Positions 44,011 through 55,584 are shown, numbered from the stretch's first letter. The stretch: DNA of 64,000 bases from Actinernus sp. WN-2022 (GCA_030867875.1 JAOWCC010000444.1:434001-498000), one strand, 5' to 3'. Made by a program: numbers and translations. Notes: generated from the sequence alone by a model not told the origin.

Positions 44011-44399
44011 GTATTTATTGATACAACTAATAATTTCAAAATCGTAACACGTCACGCGTACAAACTACGTAACTATAACTAAGACGTAAGTCTACCCACT
44101 TTTTGACATTTTGAGCCATTACTCGAAATCAAGTCGAACAATTGTTTCCAAACACCTGGAGACTGTTCAAACTTATAACATACATACACAGTGCAAATAT
44201 TATCAAAATTCCTCGGGCGGAAGTTGGGAAAAATGGGCTATTAATTGTTCACCTTATAAACGTTGTCAAAGTTGAAAGGCCCGTAGCTTTTTGTCAGTAG
44301 CAGTGATTAGAATCCAAGCTGGTTAAAAATATTCTCCAACGCTCACTAAATATTGATGGCAAATCAAATTTTGCTAGCAAGAGTAGAAAAATAAAGTTG

Positions 44400-45080
44400 A
44401 GAATAATTAGTTCGAGAGAGTAAAAAGTCAAAAAATGGCAAAAGCTTCACAATCTACAAATTTCAGGTTTTCCAAAAAACCACTCCAGAGAATTTGTAAA
44501 CTGGTTTTTGAGCATTAAATTAAATATTTTATAAGAATAATACGCCAAATTATATCGCTGAAAAATGTCTCTAATTGGAGATTTTTTTTTTAAGAGAATC
44601 ACATCAGTGCAGAGGTTTTGGATTAGTGTTTTGTTTAAACCTAGAGCTGTTTAACGGATAGGCACGTGAAAAAGTAGAAACAAAATATCATAATGACCAG
44701 CGTTACAATGCACAACCAGTTTCTGTAACAACTTACACACACATTTTTTTTACAGAAATTAGTTATACCTTGTACTCCCTGGTCATTATGATAATTTCTC
44801 GCATTTGAATTAAATGCACGTGCATATTCCGTCAGCCAGCCGTGGCCGCTCTAAATGTAAACAAACACTATCCAAAACCTCAACTCTGATGTGCTCCTCT
44901 TTGAAAAATCAAATCTCCGATTGTATACATTTTTCAGCGATAGGATTTGGTGTATTATTCTTATGAAAGATTGAATTTAATGATCAAATCTTTTATAACA
45001 TTCTCTGGAGCCATTTTTTAGAAAATCTGAAATTTGTAGATTTTGAGGTTTTGCCATTTTTCGACTATTCATTTACTCTC
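44400..45080. mobile_element. 0.68 kb foldback element with about 190-bp TIRs
   Basis: The left arm 44,400-44,590 (GTCAAAAAATGGCAAAAGCT..., TTTTTGAGCATTAAATT, TAATACGCCAAATTATATCG) is inverted at about 44,900-45,080. A half copy lies at 63,655-63,765. The central 300 bp is unique and non-coding. Confidence 0.8.
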
Positions 45081-45434
45081 TCAAAATAAATATTCACAAC
45101 TTTTATTCTGTTTTTGCAAGCACAATTTTATGCAATTTTATGCATGCTTATGTACGAAAGCAGACGAGGGACTTCAGACTTCATGAGGCTTCCTCATGTG
45201 TACCCTGTGTTAAAATGGCGTTGTAAGCTAGAAATCGGGGATTAGCTGTTTTCTCCATAGATAATTGCTGCATTGTTATTGCTCTTTGGAACCAACTCTT
45301 ATAATTTTGGCTACTCTTTTCCTACAACTTTTCGTTACTGCAGGGCTCACAAGCGTATTTAATCACCATATTTATAGCGGAGCTCCAAAACTATTACCAT
45401 TCGCCACAATGTTTGATCAAGCAAGAGACGATGC

Positions 45435-45550
45435 ATATCTTAGCCAGGGCCCGGTTGTCCGAAGCAAGGCTAACTTTATCACTTATGATAGCGCTAATCT
45501 GTCATTGCAATCTATACAATTTAACTGACCTCGGGTTAGCGATTTAGACT
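45435..45550. repeat. Fragment of a 'gggcccggttgt' dispersed repeat
   Basis: AGGGCCCGGTTGTCCGAAGC with GGCTAACTTTATC here resembles AGGGCCCAGTTGTGCGAAGC with CCGATTAAACTG at 63,570. Both are short. Confidence 0.5.
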
Positions 45551-45924
45551 AACCCCGGGGTAGTGCCACACCACGGAGAAACGTCACGCGCATGCGCTTT
45601 TGATGAGCCCATCACGCTCGCGTCTCCCCAGTTTCCCGCCAAAACTAAAGGAAAACAGGCGATCACCTCTGTTTCTAATTTCAAGTACGTACGCGTATAT
45701 ACGTGATATGTTTCGCGAAAAACATGAAAACTACTTACAAGCTAATCCTAAGCCTTTAAAATGCCTATGAAGTGAAAAAAATGAACCCCGTTTTTATATT
45801 GTTTTATCAAATGTTAGTCTTTCCTTAGTCATTTCCTGAAGTAAAAAAATAATTTTCAGAAAGCGAACATTATTTTTGTCCGTGTCGAAGTCAGGCTTTA
45901 TGCCGTTAAAGATTTGCTACATAA

Positions 45925-46125
45925 TTGCATTCGTGACGTCATGTGGTTTGCACATCTATATTTTTCTTCGTAAAAAATACAAAATACAGTGCGTTTTTTG
46001 TCTAATTCTCGTGCTAAATATGTCTTACTTGACTGAGGGGCCTTGCCATATTTTTTCTCAAAGAAGCCTTGCCGTCGGCCATATTTTTACTTTTGTGAAT
46101 ATAAATGTGCAAACCACTTGACGTC
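45925..46125. mobile_element. Small foldback
   Basis: GTGACGTCATGTGGTTTGCA (near 45,932) is matched inverted by TGCAAACCACTTGACGTC (46,107-46,124), with TATATTT/AAATATA-like extension. Confidence 0.55.
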
Positions 46126-46144
46126 TTGCATGTGATTAATAGTA

Positions 46145-46500
46145 TTTTTAGCAGCATATAATAATAATAATACTTAGATTTCTATAGCGCACACATCCAC
46201 TAATTGTCCGTGACGCTTCACAATTTTAAAATGTGAAATAACTAAATAATTAAGAATGACTGTTTACAAATCTATTAAAAATCGCAAAAAAAACACAGAA
46301 TTACTAGTTATAAACATAGAAAAAAAGATAGGTCTTAAGATTCAGTATCTTTAATAGCCCTACTGACTTGCATTTACGAATGTTAAAAGGAATGTCATTC
46401 CACAGTCTAGGGGCACACATAGAAAAAGATATGTCCCCATAAGTCTTTAAATGCGACCTTGGTCGCATGATTTTGACAAGTATGCCTTACTTCAAGACGG
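46145..46500 (-). pseudogene. LINE C 3' tail
   Basis: On the minus strand GDISFSMCAPRLWNDIPFNI (then RKCKSVGLLKILNL) is the usual C-terminal ending of CR1/L2-like LINE ORF2 proteins (...APxLWNxLP..IR...S...FK..L). It is followed by a 3' UTR ending in an ATA/TTA repeat (46,158-46,172). 5'-truncated remnant; a poly(A/T) run sits at 46,565-46,583. Confidence 0.65.
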
Positions 46501-46748
46501 AAAAAAATATGTTCGTCTTCTCCAAATTTATTTTTAATTGCACAAAACGACACAGGAAAGATTAAAAAAAAAAAAAAAAAAAAATGGGGTCGATCTTTGC
46601 ACTTCATAGGCACTTTAAGAGATTGAAGTTTTCTTAATTTGTAATTCTTAATTTGTAATTCACTATTTGTAGTTTACTAAGTTATACAATTATTTGAGAA
46701 CCAGAGCCTTCGTTCTTCCGGCCAGCGGAGCATAATGTCTTACCCCTA

Positions 46749-46952
46749 GGTACTTCATATATGATATATATATATATTGTGTACCGAATATATTTCTAAA
46801 TTCTACTGTGTTCTAGTTCTACTGTGTTTTCACTGTTTCCCTGTGTAGAATACAGGAGAACACAGTAGAACGCAGTAGAATAACAGTAGAATTTAGAATT
46901 ATATATGGTACACAATATATATCATATATGAATATATCCTATATGAAGTACC
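46749..46952. mobile_element. Palindromic MITE
   Basis: The left arm starts AGGTACTTCATATATGATAT and contains TTCTACTGTGTT. The right arm is its complement ending ATATGAAGTACCT. Near-perfect over about 90 bp per arm. Confidence 0.8.
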
Positions 46953-47335
46953 TACCGTCTTACCGCCGTGCGCACAGCGGTCAAACGTCTGCGCATGCGT
47001 CACACGTCTTGCAACAACAACATATTACAAAACAAATTCAAAGCGAGCCGGCGGCCGTCACTGCTCACACAGCCGTTTTCAAACCTTGAGAACTTTTTTG
47101 GTAAATTACGAAAAAAATTGGTAAACTCACAGTTTGAAGTTTGTTCAATTTCCCGTCGATTGTGAAAATAAAAAGCTTAACTTTCACGTATGTTTCTTAA
47201 CTTTTTGGGGTAGAAGTTCACTGTAGTAATGTTTTTAGGTAAATTTTGCGCGGGAAATTCGCGCGGCCGCCCACCAGAGTGAGCGTAATACTCACACGCG
47301 CACATTTGACCGCTGTGTGCGGTAGGTATTGCAAC
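46947..47335. mobile_element. 0.39 kb TIR element
   Basis: CACAGCGGTCAAACGTCTGC (46,972) at the left and TTTGACCGCTGTGTGCGGTA with GGTATTGCAAC (47,307-47,337) at the right are inverted copies. A 66-codon frame inside resembles nothing known. It overlaps the edge of the previous palindrome. Confidence 0.6.
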
Positions 47336-47625
47336 TTCGGTAGGGTTTCCAATGAAATGTGCTCTAATTTTGGAGAAAAATGCCATTGTCAGAGAGCTTG
47401 AGGACATCATTAAGTCTGTAGCCTGCGAACAGGCTCTTTCTTTGGGGGGGAGGGGAAGAAGAGGGGGAGGGGGGGAGGGGAAAAGGCAGGGAGAGCCTGC
47501 ACGGATCCCATACAAATTTGAATTCCGCCCCCTCAATGAGACACCAAATCTAAGCCAATCAGCGCTCGCTAGAATTATGACGTTTATCTGTTTGGCGCGA
47601 GGCTGGATGCATCTAGAAAAGCTGG

Positions 47626-48069
47626 ATGTATAACCAAAATACTCCAGAAAAAATATGTAGTTCAAGGAAATCCAGAAAGGAAAGCGTAAATCAATATTGT
47701 CGGTGTTGCCATGTGTCTTTGAAAGTTCAATATGGAGATACATGGAAGTCTGTTTCAACAGAAAACTTATTTTTGCCATCAAAACAACGAGGAATCGAGG
47801 TCAAAGCTCTATCATGCTTGTTGGAAATCGTAGGAATTTTTCCCGAAAAGTCTCCAGATTTTTCAGAAAGATTATGCAAACCCTGTGCAACGAAAATTCG
47901 GAAAACGTCCGAAGGCTTTGCTTATCTTAATAAAACGATAAATGCTGAAAATCCAAAGTGTGGCCATGACAAAGAGAACCTCCCCACATTATACCAGATT
48001 GTAAACGGACGAAGAGAACTCTCATCGATGATGGATTTCGGGGCCAAATTACGAGGACAACCCTGCTAG
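47626..48069 (+). CDS. Cysteine-rich zinc-finger-like ORF inside a Pack-MULE
   Basis: 147 codons, open from ATG to stop. The fold-defining part is CRCCHVSLKV (C-x-C-C or C-x2-C at its start), NLFLPSKQRGIEVKAL, and then LCKPCATKIRKTSEGFAYL (C-x2-C), giving a ZAD-like C2...C2 arrangement about 60 residues apart, known from N-terminal zinc-associated domains and from coral proteins of unknown role. The tail NENLPTLYQIVNGRRELSSM-like region is basic or amphipathic. It is enclosed by TIRs. It may be a captured host exon or the element's own DNA-binding protein. The true start is unclear: the first conserved residue is 24 codons in. Confidence 0.5.
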   Translation: MYNQNTPEKICSSRKSRKESVNQYCRCCHVSLKVQYGDTWKSVSTENLFLPSKQRGIEVKALSCLLEIVGIFPEKSPDFSERLCKPCATKIRKTSEGFAYLNKTINAENPKCGHDKENLPTLYQIVNGRRELSSMMDFGAKLRGQPC

Positions 48070-48130
48070 CAGAGGTTCTTTACTCTTACCCTCGCTCCAG
48101 CTCCACTAACGAGGGAGAAAAGAACCTCTG
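48068..48130. repeat. Hairpin between the two ORFs
   Basis: CAGAGGTTCTTTACTCTTAC and its near-complement GAGAAAAGAACCTCTG face each other around a short GC-rich loop. Confidence 0.6.
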
Positions 48131-48213
48131 CCACGATCCGAACGGTTCTTTAGATCTCGCCGGCTCCAAGTTTTTGGAGGTAAGTCACAGAGTCTAGAGT
48201 CTGCAGTTTCAAG

Positions 48214-48324
48214 ATGGCATCTGTTTTTGGAGTGAACATGAGCGTGAGCGAGTTCGAGGTAGCGTTAAAAGCAGCTGTGTCAAACCTCAAGGAAAGAAAC
48301 ATCAATCTCGACGAAGGAAATTAA
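48214..48324 (+). CDS. Short ORF, possible captured 5' end
   Basis: ATG in strong context (caagATGGcat) opens 36 codons, MASVFGVNMSVSEFEVALKA, ending LKERNINLDEGN, stop. The sequence resembles the helical lead-in (..ALKAA...LK...I.L...Q) seen just before the Walker A motif in cnidarian RecQ-like proteins, but this is weak. It sits in the Pack-MULE close to its right TIR. Confidence 0.3.
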   Translation: MASVFGVNMSVSEFEVALKAAVSNLKERNINLDEGN

Positions 48325-48827
48325 TTAATTTTTCCCACGCCTTCTCTTGCCGTTAACAATAGGAAATCTACAATGTTTACCGTCTCGTTTTTCTCGGCCA
48401 ATAGGAATTTGCGTCGATAAATTCAACGCAGGAATTCAAATTTGTATGGGATCCGTGCAGGCTCTCCCTCCCTTTTCCCCTCCGCCCCCCCCCCCCCCCC
48501 CCCCTTCTTCCCAAGAAAGAGCCTGTTTTCGCAGGCTATTAAGTCTGAGGACGGCTGAACAGTACTTGGTTTGCTTTTAGTAGGCCTTGTGAGGGGATTT
48601 CACAGGGGTTTTCCGTTGTGTTTGTGCTTTCACAGGAAAAAAATCTTCAATGAAATCCTTGAAATCCTGCAGTTGGCAGTCTTTTACCCCTGCTCAACCT
48701 ATTAGGATGTGTTTTTGTCACTTTAAAGCAACGGCTTGAGTCCAAATCACCGCTCTTGGTTGTAGGGCTCCCCTACAGGAGTCCCAGAGGGGGGTACCCC
48801 TTGTGGAATTTTTGTCAATTACCCAGC

Positions 48828-48951
48828 ATGCAATCGGAGGTGAGAGCAGGAAAATGTGGTCGAGTGAAATGCAGTGCAAACATCGGCGTGGTTCACCGTC
48901 GCTTGGTGTGTTTTGTGAAAACAAACCTGCTGGTTGGAAAGATTAAACAAG
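48828..48951 (+). CDS. Candidate first exon, unknown gene
   Basis: ATG at 48,828 opens MQSEVRAGKCGRVKCSANIG, continuing to LLVGKIKQ, and meets a donor AAG|GTACTG at 48,952. The peptide is basic with a C-x4-C pattern. No downstream exon or homology was recognised. Confidence 0.2.
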
Positions 48952-49418
48952 GTACTGTAACGACTGAGTGGGTATTTTGTGTTTGCTCTTGATTTCAAGT
49001 GCGAATGGGAAGGTTTTTTGAGCCGATTTTCAGCTCCTCGAAATTCGTGAAAATCGAAGAAACGAAACAATCGCCAAAACAAATGGGCTTTTCTCCACAG
49101 TGAAAGAGTCGAGCGATCCCTGTTATAGCTCTGACTTTGAAGCCATACATCCCTTCGCATAATATCGCAACATCGTCTTTCCAGCATGTCTAGATGTGAT
49201 GCAATAATTTTTATAGTAACGGACTAATGCGTCTCCTATTTACAGGCTCGGACGGTAAAGAGTTAATGAATGATATCTATTGTACAATTTACAGGGGACA
49301 AACACAGCAATATATTTAGGCATCCATAGCGATCATTTGAAGAACATCCTTTTGTCGCTAATTATTATATAGAACAAATAGGTGTCATTTTTCGTTTTTT
49401 TTTTCGCTTTTAGATGCA

Positions 49419-49516
49419 GAGATGACGTCATAACGTGACAAGACAGCAGTCTCGCCATTCTGCTGCGTCTCGTGTCGCACTTCTCTGCTTTTGTCACGTT
49501 TTGACGTCATCTGTGA
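49419..49516. mobile_element. Small palindromic element
   Basis: AGATGACGTCATAACGTGAC and its complement TTGTCACGTTTTGACGTCATCT pair around GC-rich sequence. It lies just 3' of the transporter gene. Confidence 0.6.
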
Positions 49517-49537
49517 ATCTGTAAGCGATTACCATTA

Positions 49538-52500
49538 CTAATCCAAAGAAGATACAGATCCACTGGCCCAGTCATCAGTGGCACTCAATGGCTTATACAT
49601 CAGTGGTTTCTCGTCACTCTCAGTGCGTGAGATAAACCAGTGGATTGCGTGAGCCCATAGTGAGAATATAGCCACTCCTGCTGCTAAGGCGCCGAATATC
49701 ATGAACGTCAATCGTATTCCATATGACGTCACAAGGAATCCACCAATGATTGGACCGATACCAAACCCGAAGCCCTCAAGAAGGCTTTGCACGATTCCTA
49801 TAAGGTAATATGAATGTTTCAGTTTGATAATTTTCGGTTCAGTTTTTAAAATTTGAAGAAATTGAGGCTCAGTAGCTGTTCACTCCCACAAGTAGAACTG
49901 GCGAGCTTCCAACAAAAATCTATAAAGTCCATCACTCCACTTCCCGAATTAAGTTTCCGCGATAAAAAAAAACAATAATTAAAGTTAAAGAATTTGTATG
50001 ATATTTTAGGGCGGTCGACGTTGTGATATCCGGCAAGTGGGAATTCAGTTGGTTTGGCCCTAAGGAAGTAAAATAAGTGATGAAATGTCCTACAACAAAA
50101 TGTTTTCAGGCTATACTGTAAATACCATGTATATTGTGTAATGTAAAATAACATGTGTTTGCTTTGGTCAATTTTCGTTTTATTGGAACTTTGCATTTGA
50201 CAGATTGCTAATGAGTCTAATTCATTTATCAAATTATTAAAACTACATCATCATTTTGTAATGAAATTGTTATTAAAGCTATTATTACTTTCTGGATGTC
50301 GTAAGATTCATGCCCGTTAAACGCCCGACAGGTGTCGGTTGGATCATTGAAGTACATTTCTTTCTTTAATAGGATCGAGAAAGGAACACACTCTCTGCTG
50401 TTATTTATACAACGGTATTCGTAAAGACTATTGCAACCAAGATAAACAACCTGAACCTCAGTTTCTGTGTCTGTGTAGAGCTGTAAAAAAACTTAACCGG
50501 TAAGTCTCAGCCAGCTCACAAATTGTAAATGGTTCAAGCCATTAAACTAAATATTTTGCAATTTACAATTCAGTATTTATAATCGGTTAAATCCAACTGG
50601 GATTATAATCTAAGCAATCTGGCCTAGCCCAAACCCAAACCCAGACACTAAAAATAAATAACCCCAAACTTAATTTTGCAAAGAATTTAGGATATAGAAA
50701 ACAAGCACGTCCAATGGTAAACAATTAATGGATATCCCACTACCAACATTAACTTTAATCAGTTAGAACACGAGAGAATTCACTGCTGACATTCGTTTTT
50801 ACCACATTCATATGAAATTATCATTAGCATGTACATAAATCACATTTTCTGTAATTTCCTTAGATTAATATATATATATTTAGGCAAGCCTAAAAGCGAA
50901 GCTCTCAGTTATCTGAACTGAGGCGATGACCAGAAAAAAATACTGGTAGAATCAAGGGACATCAGTGCAAAAGATTTAGAAGAAAATGAAAAAAAATCAC
51001 AAGCTACTGGCCAAGGTTTCGATCAGGGTCGCCTGGTTTCAAAAGTGCGCGCGCAGGCGCAGCACTGTTGCTCCTGGTGCTTTCATCCTGTAGCCTGATG
51101 GCACTCCGTTATAATCTGATTCAACCATAGTTAATAGAGTGGAATGGTTATGAAACCCGGCAAACTTCAAAGGGGCTAACAAAGGCGCTGCGATTTATGT
51201 TGGAAGGGGGCAAGACAAAAGATTGTGCAGGGTCATAGTTCATTAGCGTCCCCTGAACGACTGAACTCACACGTTTCTATTGGCTGATTGATTAACACAT
51301 TGGAATTTCTATTGTGTTTTGTGCAGGGTAGTGGTTGAAAAAAGCTAACAAAGACATATAACAAAGAAGGTCGCTGGGTTTCATAACCATTCCACTCTAT
51401 TAACTATGATTCAACCAACAATTGTAAATGTACAATGATGAACCATTTAATAGGACTGAGCGAAGCAGTAGGAATGGAGGATCTCGTAAACGAAGAACAG
51501 GACAGACTATTGCCTTACCTTGTACTGTGGCTGTCCATTTCGGTGGGGTGATCTCCCCAAAAAACAAAATTACTGCAACTTCTGTGAGTGCCTTGATCAC
51601 ATTCTGTACTGCCTCTGGGATAATCGCCAGCCATGGGTTCCTCATGAGCCCGTATAGGATGTATATACCACAGTATAGCACCAGTGAGAAGTGGATAACA
51701 TTCGTTACACCAAACGTGCGAATTACGGGTCCAGAGACTTGAAATGCGATGATGATATGAACGATCCTAAAGGCTAGAGCCACAGTTATGATCAAGTTAG
51801 CTTTACTTCCAGCTATATCCATGACAAACCAAAACATAAATGTATTGAAAGTCCCATTAAGGACACCAATACAGAAGGTTATGATGAGGATGGCCAAGGC
51901 TTGGAAACTGAACAGCACATCTGATAGCTCGACACTCTTGCCATTTCCATTGACTCCGTTCTCCTCTCCGTCCCACGCGGAGTCATCTCTATGGTCGCAC
52001 ACAAACCCAAGCGCTGTTGGGAATGAAAACGCCATCCAGGCTGCTATGATGTATATTGCGTATTCATAATTCCCCTGCGTCACTCCGCGGACAGTCACGT
52101 GCTCGTATCGTAGCTCCAAGTAGATAATTCCCGTGATCAGCAATTGACCTATGTTACCCCATAAGCGGATGTACCCAAACTTTTTTTTGTCCTTTCCTAG
52201 TGCTTGTAAAGTTGCGGCGTCTGCTAAACTTCGAGCTGGACCGCCAAGGAACTCGCCTATTGTCATAATTGCGAGAATAATCCAGAATGTGGACATGACG
52301 TCTAGTTTGATATAAATCCCACTTCCTGATACCGCCGTCTCTGTTTGATTTGATAGAGCACTTGGTCCGTTTGTCGTGTTAGTAACTTGTGTCAGGTTTA
52401 CAGTAAAGCTTGAGCTATTGAGAGGAATCGCTTCGTTTAAGACCTGATGTTGTAAACACTCGATGGTATTTCGGCTGCAGTTTTGTAGCACGGCTAGCTG

Positions 52501-52968
52501 CTCCATCTCTCCTTGATCCCTAACAGGAAAAACCGTGGACCAGTCCACAAACCAACTGGAATTGAAATCGAATGGGCTTTCTGGCAAGGGAGTACCTAGC
52601 GATGCTGGCTCGGGTCGAGGTATTAAACACAGTAATGGAGTAAGTGTTTGAGCCACAATGCTTATCAGCATAACCGTTTTTCGGGTACTCGGTTTCTCTG
52701 CTAGTAAACCCAAGAAAAAGGAACCAGCCCCACGGAGGAATGGAGAAATCCCTGCTAGGACCCCAGCGTAATGCGCTGGTAAACCAATCTGCTTGAAGTA
52801 CAGCGGTAGATAGACGATTTTCATCCAAAAAGCGCCAATGAAAAACATATAGAAGGCTTTGTACCAGCCGAAGGTACTTGTGTTGTCGACACAAAAACGT
52901 TTCTTGCATTCCGCAGTTTCTTCATCTTTTTCTGGTTCTTCAGTGAGTTCTTTGTCAGCTAAGTCCAT
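49538..52968 (-). CDS. MFSD6-like major facilitator transporter
   Basis: Exon 1 is 52,968-51,519 (1,450 nt, donor GTAAGG) and exon 2 is 49,797-49,538 (260 nt, acceptor ttatag). They join in phase (TATVQ-G-IVQSLLEGFG) to give 569 residues. The acceptor ttccag (53,021) puts the start ATG 53 bases into its exon, so a 5' UTR exon exists upstream. The N-terminus is acidic and cytosolic. TM1-2 contain GWYKAFYMFF and PLYFKQIGLPAHYAG; LLAEKPSTRK is the MFS loop 2-3 motif A position. A long luminal or extracellular loop (about residues 118-235) carries many N-glycosylation sequons. Then FLGGPARSLADAATLQALGK and FGYIRLWGNIGQ follow, the block diagnostic of MFSD6 and MFS_1-like proteins. The last two helices and a cytosolic tail are in exon 2. 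The substrate is unknown; mammalian MFSD6 has been linked to MHC class I binding. Confidence 0.85.
49798..51518 (-). other. Transporter intron
   Basis: 1.7 kb GT-AG intron. It contains the hAT-like MITE at 51,126-51,408. No coding sequence is recognised. Confidence 0.75.
51126..51408. mobile_element. hAT-like MITE in the transporter intron
   Basis: Perfect 33-bp TIRs begin CATAGTTAATAGAGTGGAAT. ATTCAAC is duplicated at both sides (51,119-51,125 and 51,409-51,415), 7 bp or 8 bp if the ambiguous G is counted. The size of the duplication and the CA..G terminus suggest hAT. Confidence 0.8.
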
Positions 52969-53189
52969 TGTCTTCGTTGATATCGAGATGTTTGATGCTA
53001 GGGTTGTATGAAGTAAGAAACTGGAAATAAAAACAGGAATAACAGGTTTGACCAAGTTATCATCAGTGAAGTTGTACTATTGTACGTATTAACAAATAAT
53101 GTCGTTTAACCGTGCGTAGATGTACAAATGACTTCAGAACGTGAAGAGAACGAGACGCAGTCGAGTGGCAAAACTGCATGATGTGCATC

Positions 53190-54155
53190 TATAAGAGGGT
53201 GTACTATGATTGGTTACCAGTCCATTGTGGCGTTCCTCAGATAGCTTACTGGGGCCTCTCCTCTTTAACATTTTCATCAACGACATTAATTACTCAGTCA
53301 ATGTTTCATCTCTTCGTTTGTATGCAGATGACACAACTAATAGGGCGGCTGCTGTCGCTAACGCTACAATTTTGGAATTCATATTAAATCGGGATTTATA
53401 TACGCTTTCAGAGTGGTTTTCTGTAAACAACCTTAAATTCAACAACACTAAAACCCGAGCTATGATTATTGGGAACTCCAGTTACGGCTATAATTTGCTG
53501 GTCGATGATGCACCATTGAATTTCAAGACTCAGTACAAATACTAGGAGTAACAATAGACAAAAAATGTATTTTAAAGATCACATTATAAGCGTCTTGAAG
53601 AAAACCTATGCTAAAATTGGAGTCCGCTTAAGACGAATCAAGCGTCTTGTGCCCACCGATGTTTCCCTGATGTTGCATAAGGCCTACGTTCTTCCACACC
53701 TTGAATACTGCAGTCCGCTGTTTCTTGGTATTAGTAATACACTTAACAAAAGACTTGAATTAGTATTGACTATAATCAGATCCTTGAATTGCGTTAAGCG
53801 GTATGAAATCATTAGAGCATATAAGATATGAGCAATCGCTTATCTTATTCTTTAAATGCGTCAAGGAAAAAGGACCTCAATATATTGCTGATTTCTTTAA
53901 TGTACGACAAAGTAAATGTAACTCATTTTATAATTCATCTATATATTAAGTAATTCTTATGTGTGAGCCTAAATTACTAGACTCGATATTAAATAGTAGT
54001 GTTACTTAAATACAACTTAATCATATCTTAATCATTATTTATTTAATATATCTTAATATTAGTCGAGCGTTTTTAACATGAACCTCTAGCTCGAATGTAA
54101 CGGGCAACCGTATTCCACGTTTTGACTCTAATAAATTTAATTGTATTGTATAAGA
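53190..54155 (+). pseudogene. LINE D: truncated reverse-transcriptase gene
   Basis: LLGPLLFNIFINDIN (after a shifted VPQ at about 53,233), then SSLRLYADDTT with the RT catalytic YADD box (53,310-53,335), LYTLSEWFSVNNLKFNNTKT, and after a shift KDHIISVLKKTYAKIGVRLR and DVSLMLHKAYVLPHLEYCSP. The 3' UTR ends near TAATAAATTTAATTGTATTG (54,131). 5'-truncated, broken by at least three shifts; CR1/L2-like by motif order. Confidence 0.8.
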
Positions 54156-54159
54156 GACC

Positions 54160-54760
54160 CACAGCAAAGTGAAATATTTTGAACAATTATTCACCGAAGT
54201 CGAAGTGGTAATTAGTGAATATTTTCCAAGACGCAGTTTTTAGTATAATTTCACAACTACATATCAGAAAAATGCGAAACTGAAACTTCGAACACAGCGT
54301 GACAGCTAGAATAATTTTGTGACAAATATTTGCATATTCGCGACCTGGGCACAGCTCATATGCATGCATAAGGCCAACGCACATGTACCACTGTCAAGGC
54401 AAACGGAAAGCGAGAATTCACTTAAAATCCACACCAGTCACTGGTAGTCCTGATGAAGTAGAACGTTTCATACTAAAGACCTCTGACAACAACAACAGCT
54501 TTATTTGTACTCTAGATTAAATTAGCACAACAATATAAATTTAAAAAATTAAATTAAATAAATCTTAATATTATGGAAAAAAGCTTGTTTGAATTTTGAT
54601 TTAAATGAAATTCTGGAATTAAGGCCTTCTAAGATCTTCACTGCACACTAAGTGCATTCCAGATTATTACACCTTTGTACCTTAGACCGAATTTACCATG
54701 AGTGCAGCCTTAGATGCTAATCTGGTATTATAATTGGGTACAGGTATATTGCTAGTCATA
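54160..54760. other. No gene seen
   Basis: Short frames only. CTGATGAAG...GAACGTTTC at 54,450 is a familiar retroelement-tail phrase but has no further support. Confidence 0.4.
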
Positions 54761-54764
54761 AAGT

Positions 54765-55100
54765 TGCGAGTTGCTAGTTGTATTTTTTAATGTAGGGTTA
54801 GGATTTGGATTAGCGGTGATGTATTTATAAAACCCAAAATTAGTTACTAGCTCTAAACACCCTAAATTAGTTAGCCACCCGTTGTTGACGGTTAGGGTAT
54901 TTTTAAATGTAGGGTTAAGATTTGCATTAGTTCATATATATAGGGAGAACGAAGAAGCACGTGTTGTTTAGTGATCTAGCCCTAAAAACTCATATTAGTG
55001 ACTAGCTCTAAACATCATAAATTCAGTGAGCTAAATGAGTGAGCACCCGTTGTTGACGGTTAGGGTATTTTTAAATGTAGGGTTAGGATTTTGGATTCGC
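54765..55100 (+). repeat. Imperfect tandem repeat with gttagggt motifs
   Basis: Two long units (54,837-54,930 and 54,991-55,097) share CACCCGTTGTTGACGGTTAG followed by GGTATTTTTAAATGTAGGG, and CTAGCTCTAAACA. A partial unit lies at 54,785-54,815. The period is about 155 bp. Confidence 0.8.
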
Positions 55101-55461
55101 AACTACCTACCCAAAGTTGGGTAGGGGTGTGCCGCTGGGGCTCTGAAACCCTTACCCTGTTTAAAACTCATTTTGAAATCATTGGTGTTTCCTGCAATTT
55201 GATTGGTTAAAAGCAACAGTGATCTCAGCCTAAATTGCATCATTTTGTGTCTGTTATTGCATCCTTTTGCTGAACCAATCAAAAAGCAGAATTTGAGAAG
55301 CCATTTCACAGCGTAGGGATTCGTGATCGCTCGCGCACGCTCTTAGATTTTAATTGCCTTCTTCAAAGCGCTACCCGCTTGACCTTTCTAGTTCGTTGTT
55401 GTAAAAAAACAAATTTACGAACGTTTTTCGTTTGTTAAAATTTCAAAATGAATATAATTAA

Positions 55462-55580
55462 GTGGTAAAAGAACTGAGTGGAGTGCAATTTTGGTCTGAA
55501 ATCATACTCTTGATTACAAATTGTAATCACTCGTATGATTTCAGACCAAATTGCACTCCACTCAGTTCTATTACCATTAT
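55462..55580. mobile_element. Palindromic MITE
   Basis: GTGGTAAAAGAACTGAGTGG...GGTCTGAAATCATAC and its complement pair almost perfectly around TCTTGATTACAAATTGTAAT. Confidence 0.85.
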
Positions 55581-55584
55581 AAAT

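Larger units (their letters stand above)
47419..48538. mobile_element. Pack-MULE-like element, 1.12 kb, 9-bp TSD
   Basis: A perfect TTAAGTCTG duplication flanks it (47,410-47,418 and 48,539-48,547). TIRs of about 110 bp start TAGCCTGCGAACAGGCTCTT, pass a G/C homopolymer zone and end near GGATCCCATACAAATTTGAA. The interior carries two gene-like segments (47,626-48,069 and 48,214-48,324) and no transposase. The terminal bases TAGCCTGC are shared with the MULE MITE at 40.3 kb. Mobilisation would need a transposase from elsewhere. Confidence 0.88.

Noticed and set aside
47177..47782. 201-codon minus-strand ORF
   Set aside because: It crosses a poly-G/C TIR and two unrelated elements, has no family resemblance, and opposes the better-supported plus-strand ORF.
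54785..55097. Interstitial telomere repeats
   Set aside because: GTTAGGGT appears only once per about 155-bp unit; there is no TTAGGG tandem run.
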